This document shows positions 17,793 through 26,818 of a DNA stretch of 64,000 nucleotides, in pieces (the stretch's first letter is position 1; each line of letters starts with the position of its first letter). This stretch comes from Caldilineaceae bacterium (GTDB taxonomy: Bacteria; Chloroflexota; Anaerolineae; Caldilineales; Caldilineaceae): positions 1 to 64,000 of the forward strand of contig JALHQH010000004.1 in NCBI GenBank assembly GCA_022842065.1. The letters run 5' to 3'. The notes beneath the pieces are model-generated. The model was not told where the DNA came from. It worked only from the letters and a program-made list of their open reading frames with translations, and did no database searches. Position numbers and translations under genes: made by a program.

Positions 17793-20700
17793 TTAGCGGC
17801 TGATTAGCGGTAGGTACATGGACCTTTCGGGGGATGCTGAGATCGTCACCATCGCCTGATTGATCCCCGCCAGCACCGCGCCCCCCGTCGGCTCGCTGAG
17901 CAACACCGAGAAATTGCGCATCTCGGCGGGCGCGCCGTTGAGCAACGCCACCGTAATCTCGGCGCTGGTCTGATTGGGCGCAAAGGTGAGCACCCCTTCG
18001 GCCGCGACAAAGTCCCGTCCGGCTGTCGCCGACCCCTCCACCGTCGTGTACGCCACCGTGACCTCGCCGACGCTGTCGCCGCTGCGCGCCACCGAAATGG
18101 CAACGGTTGGCGTTGCGGGCGTCACCGGGAATTTGGTGCGGGGCAGATGCAGCAGGATGGTTGGCACCAACTCGGATGCACCGATGTCGCAACGCGCCGC
18201 TTGCGGACGCGCAACGCCGTCAATGTCGTCATTGGGGCAGGTGTGCGAGGGCACCGCGTCCACGGCCGGACTGTTGGCTGTCAGGTGGTGGGTGGTGCGC
18301 GGGACGCCGTTGACCGTCTGCGTCGCCAACAGGGGATTGGTGTTGCTCATGTCGCCCGTGGCGCGCAATAGGCACGTATCGTCGTCGGTGATGTTGTAAC
18401 CGAGCGAAAGCGACAGCTGATCGATATACGCGTCAGGGTAGCAGGTCCCCAGGCCGTTGCCGGCGAAGATCGAGTTGGCGAACGTAATGCCGGTAGTTTG
18501 GCCTATAGCGAAGCCGGTATTGTCGTGGATCGTGCTGTTTCGTATAGATCCCGTCTTTGGCTGTCCTTCACTTCCAGCTTGTAACCACGTGAAAAAATAG
18601 CCTCCGCCTTCGTTGTGGCTGATGACGGTGTTCGTCAAGTTGGCTATGGCAGTGATCGCATAGCCGTCATCGGGCGCGCCTGTATTGCCGGTTATGATCG
18701 AATTGCTGATCTCCGCGTCGTGAAAGGCTGCCCAGATATATCTGGTGGGATAACCGTCATACGCGGATTCTCCGCCGATGTGGTTATGGCTGACGGAGCT
18801 ATTCTCAATGTGAAGTTCCAACGGTAAAGCATTGCAGTTGGACAGGTCAATGGCTGCGGTGCTTGGCGTCCGGTTGTAATCAACGGCACTCCCATACATG
18901 TAAAGACTCCCGGACAAAAAGATGCCGGCGCCACTGCGCCCTTTCCCAGAGGCCCCCCTACAGATGCCTTCACCGCCACGCACCACGTTGCTGATGACCT
19001 GTGTGTTACTAAGTGTCAACGTATCACGGAAGTCGCCTTGGCACGAACTGATCATGATCCCTGCGCCACTGCATGCGATGTTGTCACGAATGACGCTGTC
19101 GACAATCGTAACCTGCTTGCCATAGCCAACCATGCCAATCCCACCCCCAGCCAAATTGCTCTCTTCATTGCCCGCGATCTCGCTGCGCTCGATGGTGACG
19201 TTGGCGGGTCCTATGTAGGAAGCCAATCCTCCAGCCCATTCGCGTGCATAGTTGTCCAGCAACTTGGCATCGCGCAGCGTAAACTGCTGCGGGTCCTGTG
19301 GAATCGGGCGGGTATCCTCATCCCATGTCCAGGGTGCGCCAATCTCCGGTGGAACCAGCAGGATCGCGCCGCCGGCGTTGTGCGAGTAATTCGCGTTTTG
19401 CTCCACTCTGCCGTTGCGGATGGTCAACTTTTCCACCACCACCTCACCGCCGAAAACATTGAGCACGCGATCGCCCAATCCTGCGGCGTCAATGATCGTG
19501 AGATTCGCCCCCTGACCGGTCATAAGGATGCGTTGCCCCTTGACAGGACGCACGTCAAGGTCGCCCGTTGCGCCCAGGTCTTCGTCCTGCCCCGCAATCG
19601 TCAGCCGGTGTACACCTGCCGGAAGACTGACGGTGATCGCCTGTTCGGGACTCACATTGGCGGCGAGGATGGCCTCGCGCAGCGAGCAGTCGGTGTCGCA
19701 GATGCCGTCATTGGTGTCGGTAAGTTTGGTCACGGTAAAGAGGTCGGGCGGCAGCACCAGCCCGCTGTCGGTGGTGCGCGGGTTGCAATCGTCGTCAATG
19801 CCGTTGCCCACCACCTCCGTCATACCGGGATGAATGGCGGCGTCGCTGTCGTTGCAGTCGACATTGGCGCGCCAGCCGTCTTCATCCTGGTCGCTCTGAA
19901 GTTTTGCCACTTGCCAGGAGTGGATTGTGCGACCGCCGGGTTTGCCGTCGCTTGCCACCAGCGTCAACTCCTGAATGCCGGCATTGTCACCCGGTTGAGC
20001 GGCGAACGAATATTTTGGGCCGGTCGCGACAGCGTTGCCGCCCATCAGCCATGTGAGTGTGAGAGCATCGCCGTCGGGGTCGGTGGCGGTGGCGCTGAAT
20101 TCGACCAAACTCCCGCTAACTTCGTCGATGGCTGCGCCATCGGCAGGAATCAGATCGCTGAGGGCCGGCGGGCGATTGGTCGAGTTCACGGTAATCCGCG
20201 CATAGTCCACTGCCTGGCGTCCGGTGCTGTCCGTAACGAGCAGGCCCACATATCCCTCAAAGGGCGCGGTGAAAGTATAGCTGGGCTGCGCCCCAATGGC
20301 GTCGGTGAAGAGACCATCGGAGTCCATATCCCAGGCATAGTCAAGCGTTCGATCCCCCTCCGCCTGCGCGCCACGCCCGTCGAGCTTCAACGCCTGACCA
20401 GTTATTGTCGTATACGGGCCGCCCGCGTCGGCGGTAGGATTGGTTCCCACCACGCTGTCTTCGGCGAGCAGTGTCTGGATCACCTGTGCCATCTGCGCGG
20501 CCAGGGTGGATGCTGCCGCTGATTGGCCGGCGTTGGCGCTCTTCAGTGCCGTCAAGTCCGCCTGCGCACCGGAGACTACGTAATCGGCGAACTCGAAGTC
20601 AACAAGCTCCGCGCGCAGTTCGGCGCGGTCGCGGCTGCCCACGCCGAAATTGCTTAGATCCTGCACATCGTCGATGGAAAAGCCGCTGGTCAGTACCCCT

Positions 20701-21830
20701 TGTCGCCAGGTTTCAAGTTCCGAGTTGTCGACGTTTTCGGTATGCGTCCCCAGGGCACTGTTAAGACCGTCAATGCGCTGCGCCATCAGCGCCAGATGAT
20801 CGACAAGCAGCAGCGCAAATTGGCGAACGGCCTGCGCCTGTATCAGCGCCCATTCACCGTCACCTGCCAACTCCGCGCCTTGATACCGTTCCAACGCGCG
20901 CAGCCAAGCAGCCGAAATTGCCGCCTCTTCCGCACCCAGACCGGTATAGGCCAAAATTGCGTTTTCCACTGGATTTGTACTGTGGAGCGACACTTGCTCC
21001 ACAGGCGGCAGCAATGTGATTCGCGCAAAATCGGGGTCCGGAGGGTCATCGGCGATGGCTTGGTACTGGCGGATGGCATTGAGGTTCGTGGCCAGCGCAC
21101 CGGTTACGGGATCGACGCCGGTGACTGGGCCGGTGACCGATTCGGCTCCCGCCAACACCAGGTCGACCCCGTTGGCAATACCCCCTTTACCAAGACTCCG
21201 GATGATGGATATGATCGAGTCGATCTCCATATAGGTTGTAATGCCCATTAAGAGCGCGTTGGCTTTGAACAAGCGGTCCGCCTGCTCCGCCGCATTCGCC
21301 TTGACCTCGGCCAAACCTTCGGGCATCTGCGGCACATCGGTGTCGACAGTCACGCTGAAAGCGTTGCCAAACACCGAGTCCTCCGGCCCCAGAAAGCCGT
21401 CCTGGCACTCGTCGTACACCACCGTGAAACGCCCACCCGGGATTTTTCCAAAGGGCGCGGTGACGCCGATGAGCGCGTTGACAAATGCTCCGCTCGACAT
21501 GCCTAAGACTGTATGGGGGTTGCCGGAGATGTCATAGAGTTTGCTGCCAATGGCAGGTGTCCCGCGCATCACATAGATGTCAGCCGCAGGATAGACGAAG
21601 TCATCTACACCGCCTTCGGGACATTCGTTGTGAATATAATAGATCGCACCTGTGCCGATGTAAACGGATTCATTGGCACCGAATTCGCCCACGCCATTCC
21701 CGAAATCATCCCAGGAAAGAAAAGTGCTCGCACGCGCCGGCAAGGCCGTAGCAAGCAACACAGTGATAGCAAGTGCGATGGCAACTGCTGGGCGAAACGC
21801 TTTGATGCGGCGATAGAGATTCTGGGTCAT
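17793..21830 (-). CDS. Giant exported CSLREAI/PKD/beta-helix protein with Calx-beta and MYLPLISR tail
   Basis: About 1345 residues. The start MTQNLYRR at 21830 is preceded by GAGG at suitable spacing and followed by a signal peptide ending near LPARAS. Farther-upstream in-frame starts would put about 80 unrelated residues before it. Domains in order: an N-terminal region of unknown fold, a PKD domain with ADAGGPYTT (near 460), a second immunoglobulin-like region, a Cys/Asp motif DCNDSDAAIHPG typical of calcium-binding extracellular repeats, a CSLREAI motif (DTDCSLREAILAAN) and a right-handed beta-helix region. A C-terminal Calx-beta domain and a final MYLPLISR follow. Proteins of this type are secreted or surface adhesins or polysaccharide-binding proteins. 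The ligand is unknown. Confidence 0.8.
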   Translation of the reverse strand: MTQNLYRRIKAFRPAVAIALAITVLLATALPARASTFLSWDDFGNGVGEFGANESVYIGTGAIYYIHNECPEGGVDDFVYPAADIYVMRGTPAIGSKLYDISGNPHTVLGMSSGAFVNALIGVTAPFGKIPGGRFTVVYDECQDGFLGPEDSVFGNAFSVTVDTDVPQMPEGLAEVKANAAEQADRLFKANALLMGITTYMEIDSIISIIRSLGKGGIANGVDLVLAGAESVTGPVTGVDPVTGALATNLNAIRQYQAIADDPPDPDFARITLLPPVEQVSLHSTNPVENAILAYTGLGAEEAAISAAWLRALERYQGAELAGDGEWALIQAQAVRQFALLLVDHLALMAQRIDGLNSALGTHTENVDNSELETWRQGVLTSGFSIDDVQDLSNFGVGSRDRAELRAELVDFEFADYVVSGAQADLTALKSANAGQSAAASTLAAQMAQVIQTLLAEDSVVGTNPTADAGGPYTTITGQALKLDGRGAQAEGDRTLDYAWDMDSDGLFTDAIGAQPSYTFTAPFEGYVGLLVTDSTGRQAVDYARITVNSTNRPPALSDLIPADGAAIDEVSGSLVEFSATATDPDGDALTLTWLMGGNAVATGPKYSFAAQPGDNAGIQELTLVASDGKPGGRTIHSWQVAKLQSDQDEDGWRANVDCNDSDAAIHPGMTEVVGNGIDDDCNPRTTDSGLVLPPDLFTVTKLTDTNDGICDTDCSLREAILAANVSPEQAITVSLPAGVHRLTIAGQDEDLGATGDLDVRPVKGQRILMTGQGANLTIIDAAGLGDRVLNVFGGEVVVEKLTIRNGRVEQNANYSHNAGGAILLVPPEIGAPWTWDEDTRPIPQDPQQFTLRDAKLLDNYAREWAGGLASYIGPANVTIERSEIAGNEESNLAGGGIGMVGYGKQVTIVDSVIRDNIACSGAGIMISSCQGDFRDTLTLSNTQVISNVVRGGEGICRGASGKGRSGAGIFLSGSLYMYGSAVDYNRTPSTAAIDLSNCNALPLELHIENSSVSHNHIGGESAYDGYPTRYIWAAFHDAEISNSIITGNTGAPDDGYAITAIANLTNTVISHNEGGGYFFTWLQAGSEGQPKTGSIRNSTIHDNTGFAIGQTTGITFANSIFAGNGLGTCYPDAYIDQLSLSLGYNITDDDTCLLRATGDMSNTNPLLATQTVNGVPRTTHHLTANSPAVDAVPSHTCPNDDIDGVARPQAARCDIGASELVPTILLHLPRTKFPVTPATPTVAISVARSGDSVGEVTVAYTTVEGSATAGRDFVAAEGVLTFAPNQTSAEITVALLNGAPAEMRNFSVLLSEPTGGAVLAGINQAMVTISASPERSMYLPLISR

Positions 21831-22198
21831 GATCATCCTCGTCATTTGTGAAGCAGGCGGGGAAAACAGATGAGAGATGTTGAGAAAAATGCTTGTGGTA
21901 GATTCCGAACTGCCCGACAGCGGAACCCTGTTTGGGGTGCAAGGCGGCAGGGGCAGGCTGGCGGACCTGCGGATGGTGGCGGCGTAACCGTGGGTATATT
22001 CGTTGTTTTGGTCACGCTTGTTGCGGTGAGAATGTTCGTTCATATCGGACATGGTCTTCCTCGTGGACAAAAGTCACGCCGGATGGGGACGTTATCCAAC
22101 CCTATTGACATAGGTTTTTAGGCAGGCATAAACAAAATCATTAACAGGCGTCGGCACACTTGTATGCTTGCCCAAACGGGTTGCAAACCCGGTAATTC

Positions 22199-22250
22199 TA
22201 CGACAACGTTAAATTATGTGCCTAGCTGCGTCCAATTTAATGTTGTCGTA
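22199..22250. repeat. 17-bp inverted repeat of the ACGACAAC family
   Basis: The arms 22199-22215 and 22234-22250 are reverse complements with one mismatch, spaced by 18 bases. They match the repeat near 8897 and the sequence at 47306-47323 (acgacaacattaaattgg is shared exactly with the right arm read inversely). It lies in a 710-base gap that also holds a 9-bp hairpin at 22332-22352. No gene is seen in the gap. Confidence 0.75.
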
Positions 22251-22462
22251 CTACGTACCTGTTACGCTTCTGAATCCATTATAGGTTGAATGGCAAGGCG
22301 CGTCAAGCGAAACGTTTTGCTTGGGTGCTCAAAATCCGCTGATAGCGGATTTAACAACTCCCTGTGTAAAAAACCATAATACTGAAATTCATGGTAAAAA
22401 AGGCGACGGCCATTCTATAAGTAATGCAATTGATTACCGCACCGTCTGCATCTAAGGTCGAA

Positions 22463-22491
22463 TTGACCGCCATTCCTGCCCATGATAGAGT
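22463..22491 (+). promoter_or_regulatory. Possible promoter of the AraC/GyrI-like regulator
   Basis: TTGACC (22463-22468) and TAGAGT (22486-22491) are separated by 17 bases, about 50 bases before the start codon at 22542. The -10 match is weak (4 of 6), so this is a tentative call. Confidence 0.35.
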
Positions 22492-22541
22492 AGCGCTCAG
22501 CAACATTATGCTGGCTGGCATAGGCAAAGCAAAGGCAGGTT

Positions 22542-23465
22542 ATGAGCATTTATCCCACCCAGGAAACCCTTTATCAGCAGCGCATCAACACGGTGATCAG
22601 CTATGTGCGCGAAAATTTAGAGGCCGATCTCTCGTTAGAAAAACTGGCGAGTGTGGCTGGCTTTTCACCTTTCCATTTCCACCGCGTCTTTAAAGCGATT
22701 ACCGAAGAGACGATCAACGAGATGATCGTGCGCTTGCGCCTGGAACGGGCCGCAGCGCTGTTGCGGGCAACGCCGCAGCTCTCGATCACCGATGCCGCCT
22801 TTGCCTGCGGGTTCAACTCGGTTGCGACTTTTTCGCGTGCGTTCAAAAAACAGTACGGGCAGCCGGCCAGCTGTTGGGATCGCCAAAGTCACCTAAAAAA
22901 TAGCAAGATTGATCAACACCCCGAGATATTTACCCGCTATACTATCGAACAATTGAGCGCATTTGCCGAGCAAGCTGACTATCGGGTGACTTTGCGCACG
23001 CTGCCTAGACAACGGCTGGCTTATATTCGGGTCTATGATGCGTACCGCGACTTTCAGCGGATCCAAGCGGCGTATACGCGTTTAATTGCTTGGTATTGTC
23101 ACCGCGGCGGGCAGTTGACACAGAGCACCCTCTATGGCATGTCGCAGGATGACCCGAGCATGACGCCGCCGCACCTGTGCCGGTTTGATTGGTCGCTCCG
23201 CGTACCTGAGCACTGGCAAGCGGAGGGGGAGATTGCGATGGTTAACTTCCCGGCCTGTCAGGTGGCGACCATTCGTTGTCAGGGCGACATTGCCCAGGAA
23301 GATCGGGTGTTGCAATATCTCTTTCACTACTGGTTGCCGCGCAGCCGCTATCAACCAGCCAATCTGCCGGCCATGGAGATCTATCGCCGCCAACCCGCCG
23401 AGTTGGGCTGGGAGACATATGACATCGATTGTGCGCTCCCGGTCGTTGCGCTCGGCGGTGAATAA
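22542..23465 (+). CDS. AraC-family regulator with GyrI-like effector domain
   Basis: 307 residues. The N-terminal tandem helix-turn-helix AraC domain (about residues 8-110) shows LEKLASVAGFSPFHFHRVFK and CGFNSVATFSRAFKKQYG. The C-terminal half (about 145-305) is a GyrI-like ligand-binding domain (RLAYIRVYDAYRDF, PEHWQAEGEIAMVNFPA), as in Rob- and BmrR-type effector modules. The arrangement suggests a transcription activator responding to hydrophobic or cationic compounds. It stands at the head of the accessory-enzyme region and is followed by a VOC protein in the same direction. Targets are unknown. Confidence 0.88.
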   Translation: MSIYPTQETLYQQRINTVISYVRENLEADLSLEKLASVAGFSPFHFHRVFKAITEETINEMIVRLRLERAAALLRATPQLSITDAAFACGFNSVATFSRAFKKQYGQPASCWDRQSHLKNSKIDQHPEIFTRYTIEQLSAFAEQADYRVTLRTLPRQRLAYIRVYDAYRDFQRIQAAYTRLIAWYCHRGGQLTQSTLYGMSQDDPSMTPPHLCRFDWSLRVPEHWQAEGEIAMVNFPACQVATIRCQGDIAQEDRVLQYLFHYWLPRSRYQPANLPAMEIYRRQPAELGWETYDIDCALPVVALGGE

Positions 23466-23474
23466 AGGAAAATA

Positions 23475-23554
23475 GAACGCGGATTACGCTGATGAGGCCG
23501 ATTACTGCGGATAAAAGTCAGCGAAAATCCGCCTCATCCGTAAAATCTGCGTTC
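23475..23554. repeat. Imperfect 80-bp palindromic intergenic repeat
   Basis: The outer arms gaacgcggatta...gatgaggc (from 23475) and gcctcatccgtaaaatctgcgttc (ending 23554) pair with few mismatches, and inner segments pair as well (gcggataaaagtcagc / gcgaaaatccgc region). It lies between the AraC and VOC genes. Similar gcggatta/atccgc palindromes are dispersed in many environmental genomes (from memory, not checked). Confidence 0.7.
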
Positions 23555-23605
23555 GACTTTCTCAACAGCTTGAATCAACCGTTACCAACCGAAAAGGAGC
23601 AGCGT

Positions 23606-23977
23606 ATGGAACTTGGAACATTCTCAGTCAGCCTTGCCGTCAAAGATATTGCGGCGTCGAAGGCGTTTTACGAAAAGTTGGGCTTCTCAGTCTTTGGGGG
23701 CGACATCACGCAGAATTGGCTGATCATGAAAAATGACGATTGTGTGATCGGCCTCTTCCAGGGCATGTTTGAGCGGAATATTCTCACCTTTAACCCCGGT
23801 TGGGACGGCAACGCGCAGCCGTTAGGCAGTTTTACCGATATACGTGACCTACAGCGGCAGCTGAAAGCCCAGGGCGTTGCCTTTGCGACCGAGGCGGACG
23901 AAAGCACGGTCGGGCCAGCCAACTTGGTTGTCGTGGATCCCGACGGCAATCCAATTCTGATCGATCAGCATGTCTGA
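23606..23977 (+). CDS. VOC-family (glyoxalase/bleomycin-resistance-like) protein
   Basis: 123 residues with the beta-alpha-beta-beta-beta vicinal-oxygen-chelate fold. The start MELGTF at 23606 is directly preceded by AAGGAG. SVSLAVKDIAASKAFYEKLGF is the classical first module, and the C-terminal DPDGNPILIDQ carries the second-module signature. VOC proteins include metal-dependent lyases, dioxygenases and antibiotic-binding proteins. The substrate is not predictable. It lies next to an AraC regulator with a ligand domain, which suggests a small-molecule response. Confidence 0.85.
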   Translation: MELGTFSVSLAVKDIAASKAFYEKLGFSVFGGDITQNWLIMKNDDCVIGLFQGMFERNILTFNPGWDGNAQPLGSFTDIRDLQRQLKAQGVAFATEADESTVGPANLVVVDPDGNPILIDQHV

Positions 23978-24132
23978 CGCGGGGCTTTATCCTGCAGCGA
24001 TCCAGCGTTCAAGTATAGCCACAGCCGCTTGCTCTTGCTGAAATTGTTCCTATTGCGCTGGCGTGAGTGTGATCTGTTGTAAACGCAAACAGACGCGATT
24101 TGTTGGCTTTGACAAGCGCAAACCCAAAAGAA

Positions 24133-24175
24133 TCCCCAGCGCTCACAGAAACGCGTGTACTGTGAGCGCCGGGGA
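24133..24175. terminator. Hairpin between convergent genes
   Basis: Arms 24133-24147 and 24161-24175 (tccccagcgctcaca / tgtgagcgccgggga) pair with one mismatch. It lies between the plus-strand VOC gene and the minus-strand DHFR-like gene. No T-run follows, so a bidirectional terminator is only a suggestion. The bases 23985-24100 contain minus-strand coding-like debris (EQFQQEQAAVAILERW) with no intact frame. Confidence 0.4.
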
Positions 24176-24211
24176 TCGTTATCATCACCAGTCAAATTGG
24201 GCACTGTCAGC

Positions 24212-24802
24212 CTATTTTACCACGCGATAGCGCAAATGGGTCACACCAATTCCCTCGATCACCTCCGCGATGTCCAGCGCAACTGCGTGAGCATCAAGTT
24301 GATCAAAGAGCCGAATCCCCGCCCCCAGCAAGACCGGCGCGAGATGGAGCTTGATCTCATCGACCAACCCCGCCCGCAGCGCTTGTTGGACGATTTTGGT
24401 TCCGCTCAGTACGATATCTTTGCCGGCCGCCGCGGCTTTGGCCTGTCCGAGCGCAGCCGCCACGCCCTCGGTGACAAAGATAAACGGCGAGTCTGCGTAG
24501 ATCCACTCCTGCGGCGGGTGATGAGTAATGATGAAGGTGGGGACGGCGAGCGGTGGCTTGCCGCCCCAGGCCTTCGACACATCAAAGTCGCGCCGACCAG
24601 TGACGATTGCGCCAACGGAACCCCAATCACGGTGGAGCAGGTCGGCACTCGCTTTGGATACGTTGAAGACCATTCCCGAACCGGGCACGTGAAACGCAGT
24701 GTCACCCGCATAGTACCAGTCAAAAATTGGGCGGATGTCGTCGTCCGGCCCGGCGATAAAGCCATCTAGTGAGATGGTGAATTCGGTGATGACTTTTGTC
24801 AT
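24212..24802 (-). CDS. Dihydrofolate-reductase-like (RibD C-terminal) family protein, paralogue 1
   Basis: 196 residues. ITEFTISLDGFIAGPDDD at the N-terminus, VTGRRDFDVSKAWGG in the middle and the C-terminal LVDEIKLHLAPVLLGAG are the signatures of the RibD-C/YyaP family, which shares the dihydrofolate-reductase fold and binds NADPH. AAAGG is a fair ribosome-binding site before the start at 24802. It is closest to the paralogue at 33715-34329 (both end in GVTHL(R/K)YRVVK). Members are generic pyridine-nucleotide-dependent reductases of unknown substrate. A true folate role is unlikely. Confidence 0.85.
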   Translation of the reverse strand: MTKVITEFTISLDGFIAGPDDDIRPIFDWYYAGDTAFHVPGSGMVFNVSKASADLLHRDWGSVGAIVTGRRDFDVSKAWGGKPPLAVPTFIITHHPPQEWIYADSPFIFVTEGVAAALGQAKAAAAGKDIVLSGTKIVQQALRAGLVDEIKLHLAPVLLGAGIRLFDQLDAHAVALDIAEVIEGIGVTHLRYRVVK

Positions 24803-24852
24803 AAATGGTCCTTTGGTGATCACTCGCTAAAAACGGCATCAAAGTTTAGTTG

Positions 24853-25275
24853 TTAGACATGAACAACCCAGGCGCGAATTAGCTCGGTAAAAGCCGTTTG
24901 ATTGGCGTGTACCTCATCCAAACTGGTAAAGGTCACCACCGCCCGATCTTTGGCCAGCCACGTCAGCAAGCCGGCGGGGTCGGCAACCGCGATGCCGGTG
25001 GCGGCCGTCTCTCGCACCTTGGCACCCAGATGTAAGACCAGTTGAAGACCAGTTTTCGCCCGCAAGTGAAAGGTCGCAAAGGCTTCGGTGGTGCGAAAGC
25101 TCGGTGCGTTCCACTTGATCTCTTCGCGAATGTTTGGATCGGCGGCCAGGATGATCTGGCGGAGCATTAGAATTTCGGTCTTGTAGGGATGATCAAGGGC
25201 GGCGAGGAAGGCGTCAACTGTTGGCCCCACTGTTTTGTTGACCGCGGATGCTGCTTTGCGTTTACTGGCCATCAA
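24853..25275 (-). CDS. DUF1801-domain protein
   Basis: 140 residues. The stretch TVDAFLAALDHPYKTEI followed by REEIKWNAPSFRTTEAFATF is the DUF1801 signature (YdhG-like fold, named iron chaperone in some members). The gene overlaps the end of the upstream VOC gene by about 14 bases, so the pair is co-translated. The biological role is unknown. In many soil bacteria DUF1801 genes sit beside VOC and SRPBCC genes, as here. Confidence 0.8.
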   Translation of the reverse strand: MMASKRKAASAVNKTVGPTVDAFLAALDHPYKTEILMLRQIILAADPNIREEIKWNAPSFRTTEAFATFHLRAKTGLQLVLHLGAKVRETAATGIAVADPAGLLTWLAKDRAVVTFTSLDEVHANQTAFTELIRAWVVHV

Positions 25276-25717
25276 ACGCCGCCTGTAACGTGGCGATGTC
25301 GATCTTCTTCATCTGCAACATGGCCTGGAGCGCGCGCCCAGCCTTTTCCCGATCCGGATGGCTGATCAGTTCACTCAGGGCATTGGGGATGATCTGCCAC
25401 GAGAGGCCAAATTTGTCCTTGAGCCAGCCGCAGGGTTCTTCGGTGCCGCCGGCAGTAAGCTTTTCCCAGTAGTAATCCACCTCGGCCTGCGTCTCGCACT
25501 TCACAAAGAGCGAAATGGCCGGCGTAAAGCTAAACATGGGACCGCCGTTGAGCACCATAAATTCCTGGCCATTCAGGGCAAAGGTCCCGCCCATCAGCGT
25601 ACCATCGGGACCAGGCATGGTGCTCACAATTTGGGCATCCTTGAAAATCGAAACATAGAAATTCATCGCCGCTTCGGCTTGGTTGTCGAACCAGAGAAAT
25701 GGGGTAATCGTTTGCAT
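25262..25717 (-). CDS. VOC-family protein (PhnB-like)
   Basis: 151 residues. The start MQTITPFLWFDNQAEAAMNF at 25717 follows a GGAGC site. The conserved segments FYVSIFKDAQI, GGTFALNGQEFMVLNGGP and CGWLKDKFGLSWQI match the PhnB-like ('3-demethylubiquinone-9 methyltransferase-like') branch of VOC proteins, which are not methyltransferases. It is the first gene of a two-gene unit with DUF1801. The substrate is unknown. Confidence 0.85.
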   Translation of the reverse strand: MQTITPFLWFDNQAEAAMNFYVSIFKDAQIVSTMPGPDGTLMGGTFALNGQEFMVLNGGPMFSFTPAISLFVKCETQAEVDYYWEKLTAGGTEEPCGWLKDKFGLSWQIIPNALSELISHPDREKAGRALQAMLQMKKIDIATLQAAFDGQ

Positions 25718-25833
25718 CAGCTGCTCCTTATAAAATCGTCGATTTTTGTGTGGTTCTGCTGCCACAGGTGGTTAGAACATCTGTATTATACCCCGGCCAC
25801 GGACGAATGTCTTGTATAAAATGGCAAACATTA

Positions 25834-26523
25834 TCATTCCACCACGGCGGTCGACGCCGACGCATGATGGATTTGTGCGGGGGTGTAGCCGACCCATTGG
25901 CGGAGGGCGCGGGTGAGGTGCGGTTGGTCGTAATAGCCGGCTTCATACACCGCATCAAGAATGGATACGCCTTGTTGCAGTAGGGCCGCAGCTTGTTGTG
26001 CGCGCGCAACCTGCTGGATCTGTTTGAGCGAGAGCCCCGTCGCGCGCTGAAAGCGGTGACGGACAGTGCGCGGTGCGAGGTTATGCGGTTCATCAGCAAG
26101 CACCGTCTTAATCAGCGGATCATGGACCAGGATCTCGTCGTGGATTAGCCGAGCGATAAAGGTTTCCATATTCTCAAAGCTGGGCAATTCCCAGCTTTTA
26201 CTCTTCAAGTGGAAGGTCGGTCCTGCTCCCTCCGGCAGGCGCAGTTCATGATCGAGCAGATGATCAAAGGCGAGGTGGGGCATAAAGACACCGAGCTTAA
26301 ATTTCACCCAGAGGATCTCGCCCCCTTCCTGCCAGGTGGCAACCCCCGCACTGCGCCACGGCCCCACCACCAGCGGATGGACATTGCCCAGCTCGCGCAC
26401 AAAGACCATATGCCAATTGGTTTCGGCTGGGCGGATCGCCGAGCCAGCCGCCAGCGAGTGGCCGTGCATCACCGTCTCAATATAGGGTGAATCAGAGAAG
26501 CGTTGTTCAACCTGTAGGGTCAT
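25834..26523 (-). CDS. AraC-family transcriptional regulator
   Basis: 229 residues. The C-terminal AraC helix-turn-helix pair is visible from about residue 140 (RTVRHRFQRATGLSLKQIQQVARAQ, then EAGYYDQPHLTRALRQWVGY). The N-terminal part looks like a short sensor domain of the DUF6597 type. An upstream HhH gene on the same strand is 13 bases away and could be co-transcribed. The inducer and targets cannot be inferred beyond the neighbourhood of small detoxification-type enzymes. Confidence 0.83.
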   Translation of the reverse strand: MTLQVEQRFSDSPYIETVMHGHSLAAGSAIRPAETNWHMVFVRELGNVHPLVVGPWRSAGVATWQEGGEILWVKFKLGVFMPHLAFDHLLDHELRLPEGAGPTFHLKSKSWELPSFENMETFIARLIHDEILVHDPLIKTVLADEPHNLAPRTVRHRFQRATGLSLKQIQQVARAQQAAALLQQGVSILDAVYEAGYYDQPHLTRALRQWVGYTPAQIHHASASTAVVE

Positions 26524-26535
26524 TGTTACCTCCTG

Positions 26536-26751
26536 CTACGCCGACTCAGCCAAAAAGGTCAATCCGTTTGCGGCGAGCGCATCACGCAGGAGGCCCACTG
26601 CTTTGGGTCCCATGCCGTGGAGTTTGGCCAGGTCCGCCTCGCGTACCTGGGTGAGATCCGCCAAGCTGTGATAACCGGCGCTGTTTAGCGCCCGCAGGGC
26701 AGGTGCGCCGATTTTCGGGAAAGCGCCGGGTTGGGTGGTAGACTGAACCAT
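26536..26751 (-). CDS. Small helix-hairpin-helix DNA-binding-like protein
   Basis: 71 residues from the start MVQSTTQ at 26751. Two HhH-type motifs are visible: FPKIGAPALRALNSAGYHSLAD and LAKLHGMGPKAVGLLRDAL. Such stand-alone HhH proteins bind DNA non-specifically, and their cellular role is not known. The longer frame reaching 26925 overlaps the next gene and has no homology-like content, so it was not used. Confidence 0.75.
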   Translation of the reverse strand: MVQSTTQPGAFPKIGAPALRALNSAGYHSLADLTQVREADLAKLHGMGPKAVGLLRDALAANGLTFLAESA

Positions 26752-26818
26752 GAAAACTCTTCCTTTTTTGCTCAAGTAATCGCCCAAAAGTATAATTCGT
26801 TTCTTTCTGAATTTGCTG

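Noticed and set aside
19038..20522. Long plus-strand open frame of 494 codons opposite the giant CSLREAI protein
   Set aside because: It is the antisense of a repeat-rich, GC-biased coding region, has no ribosome-binding site and no protein-like motif.
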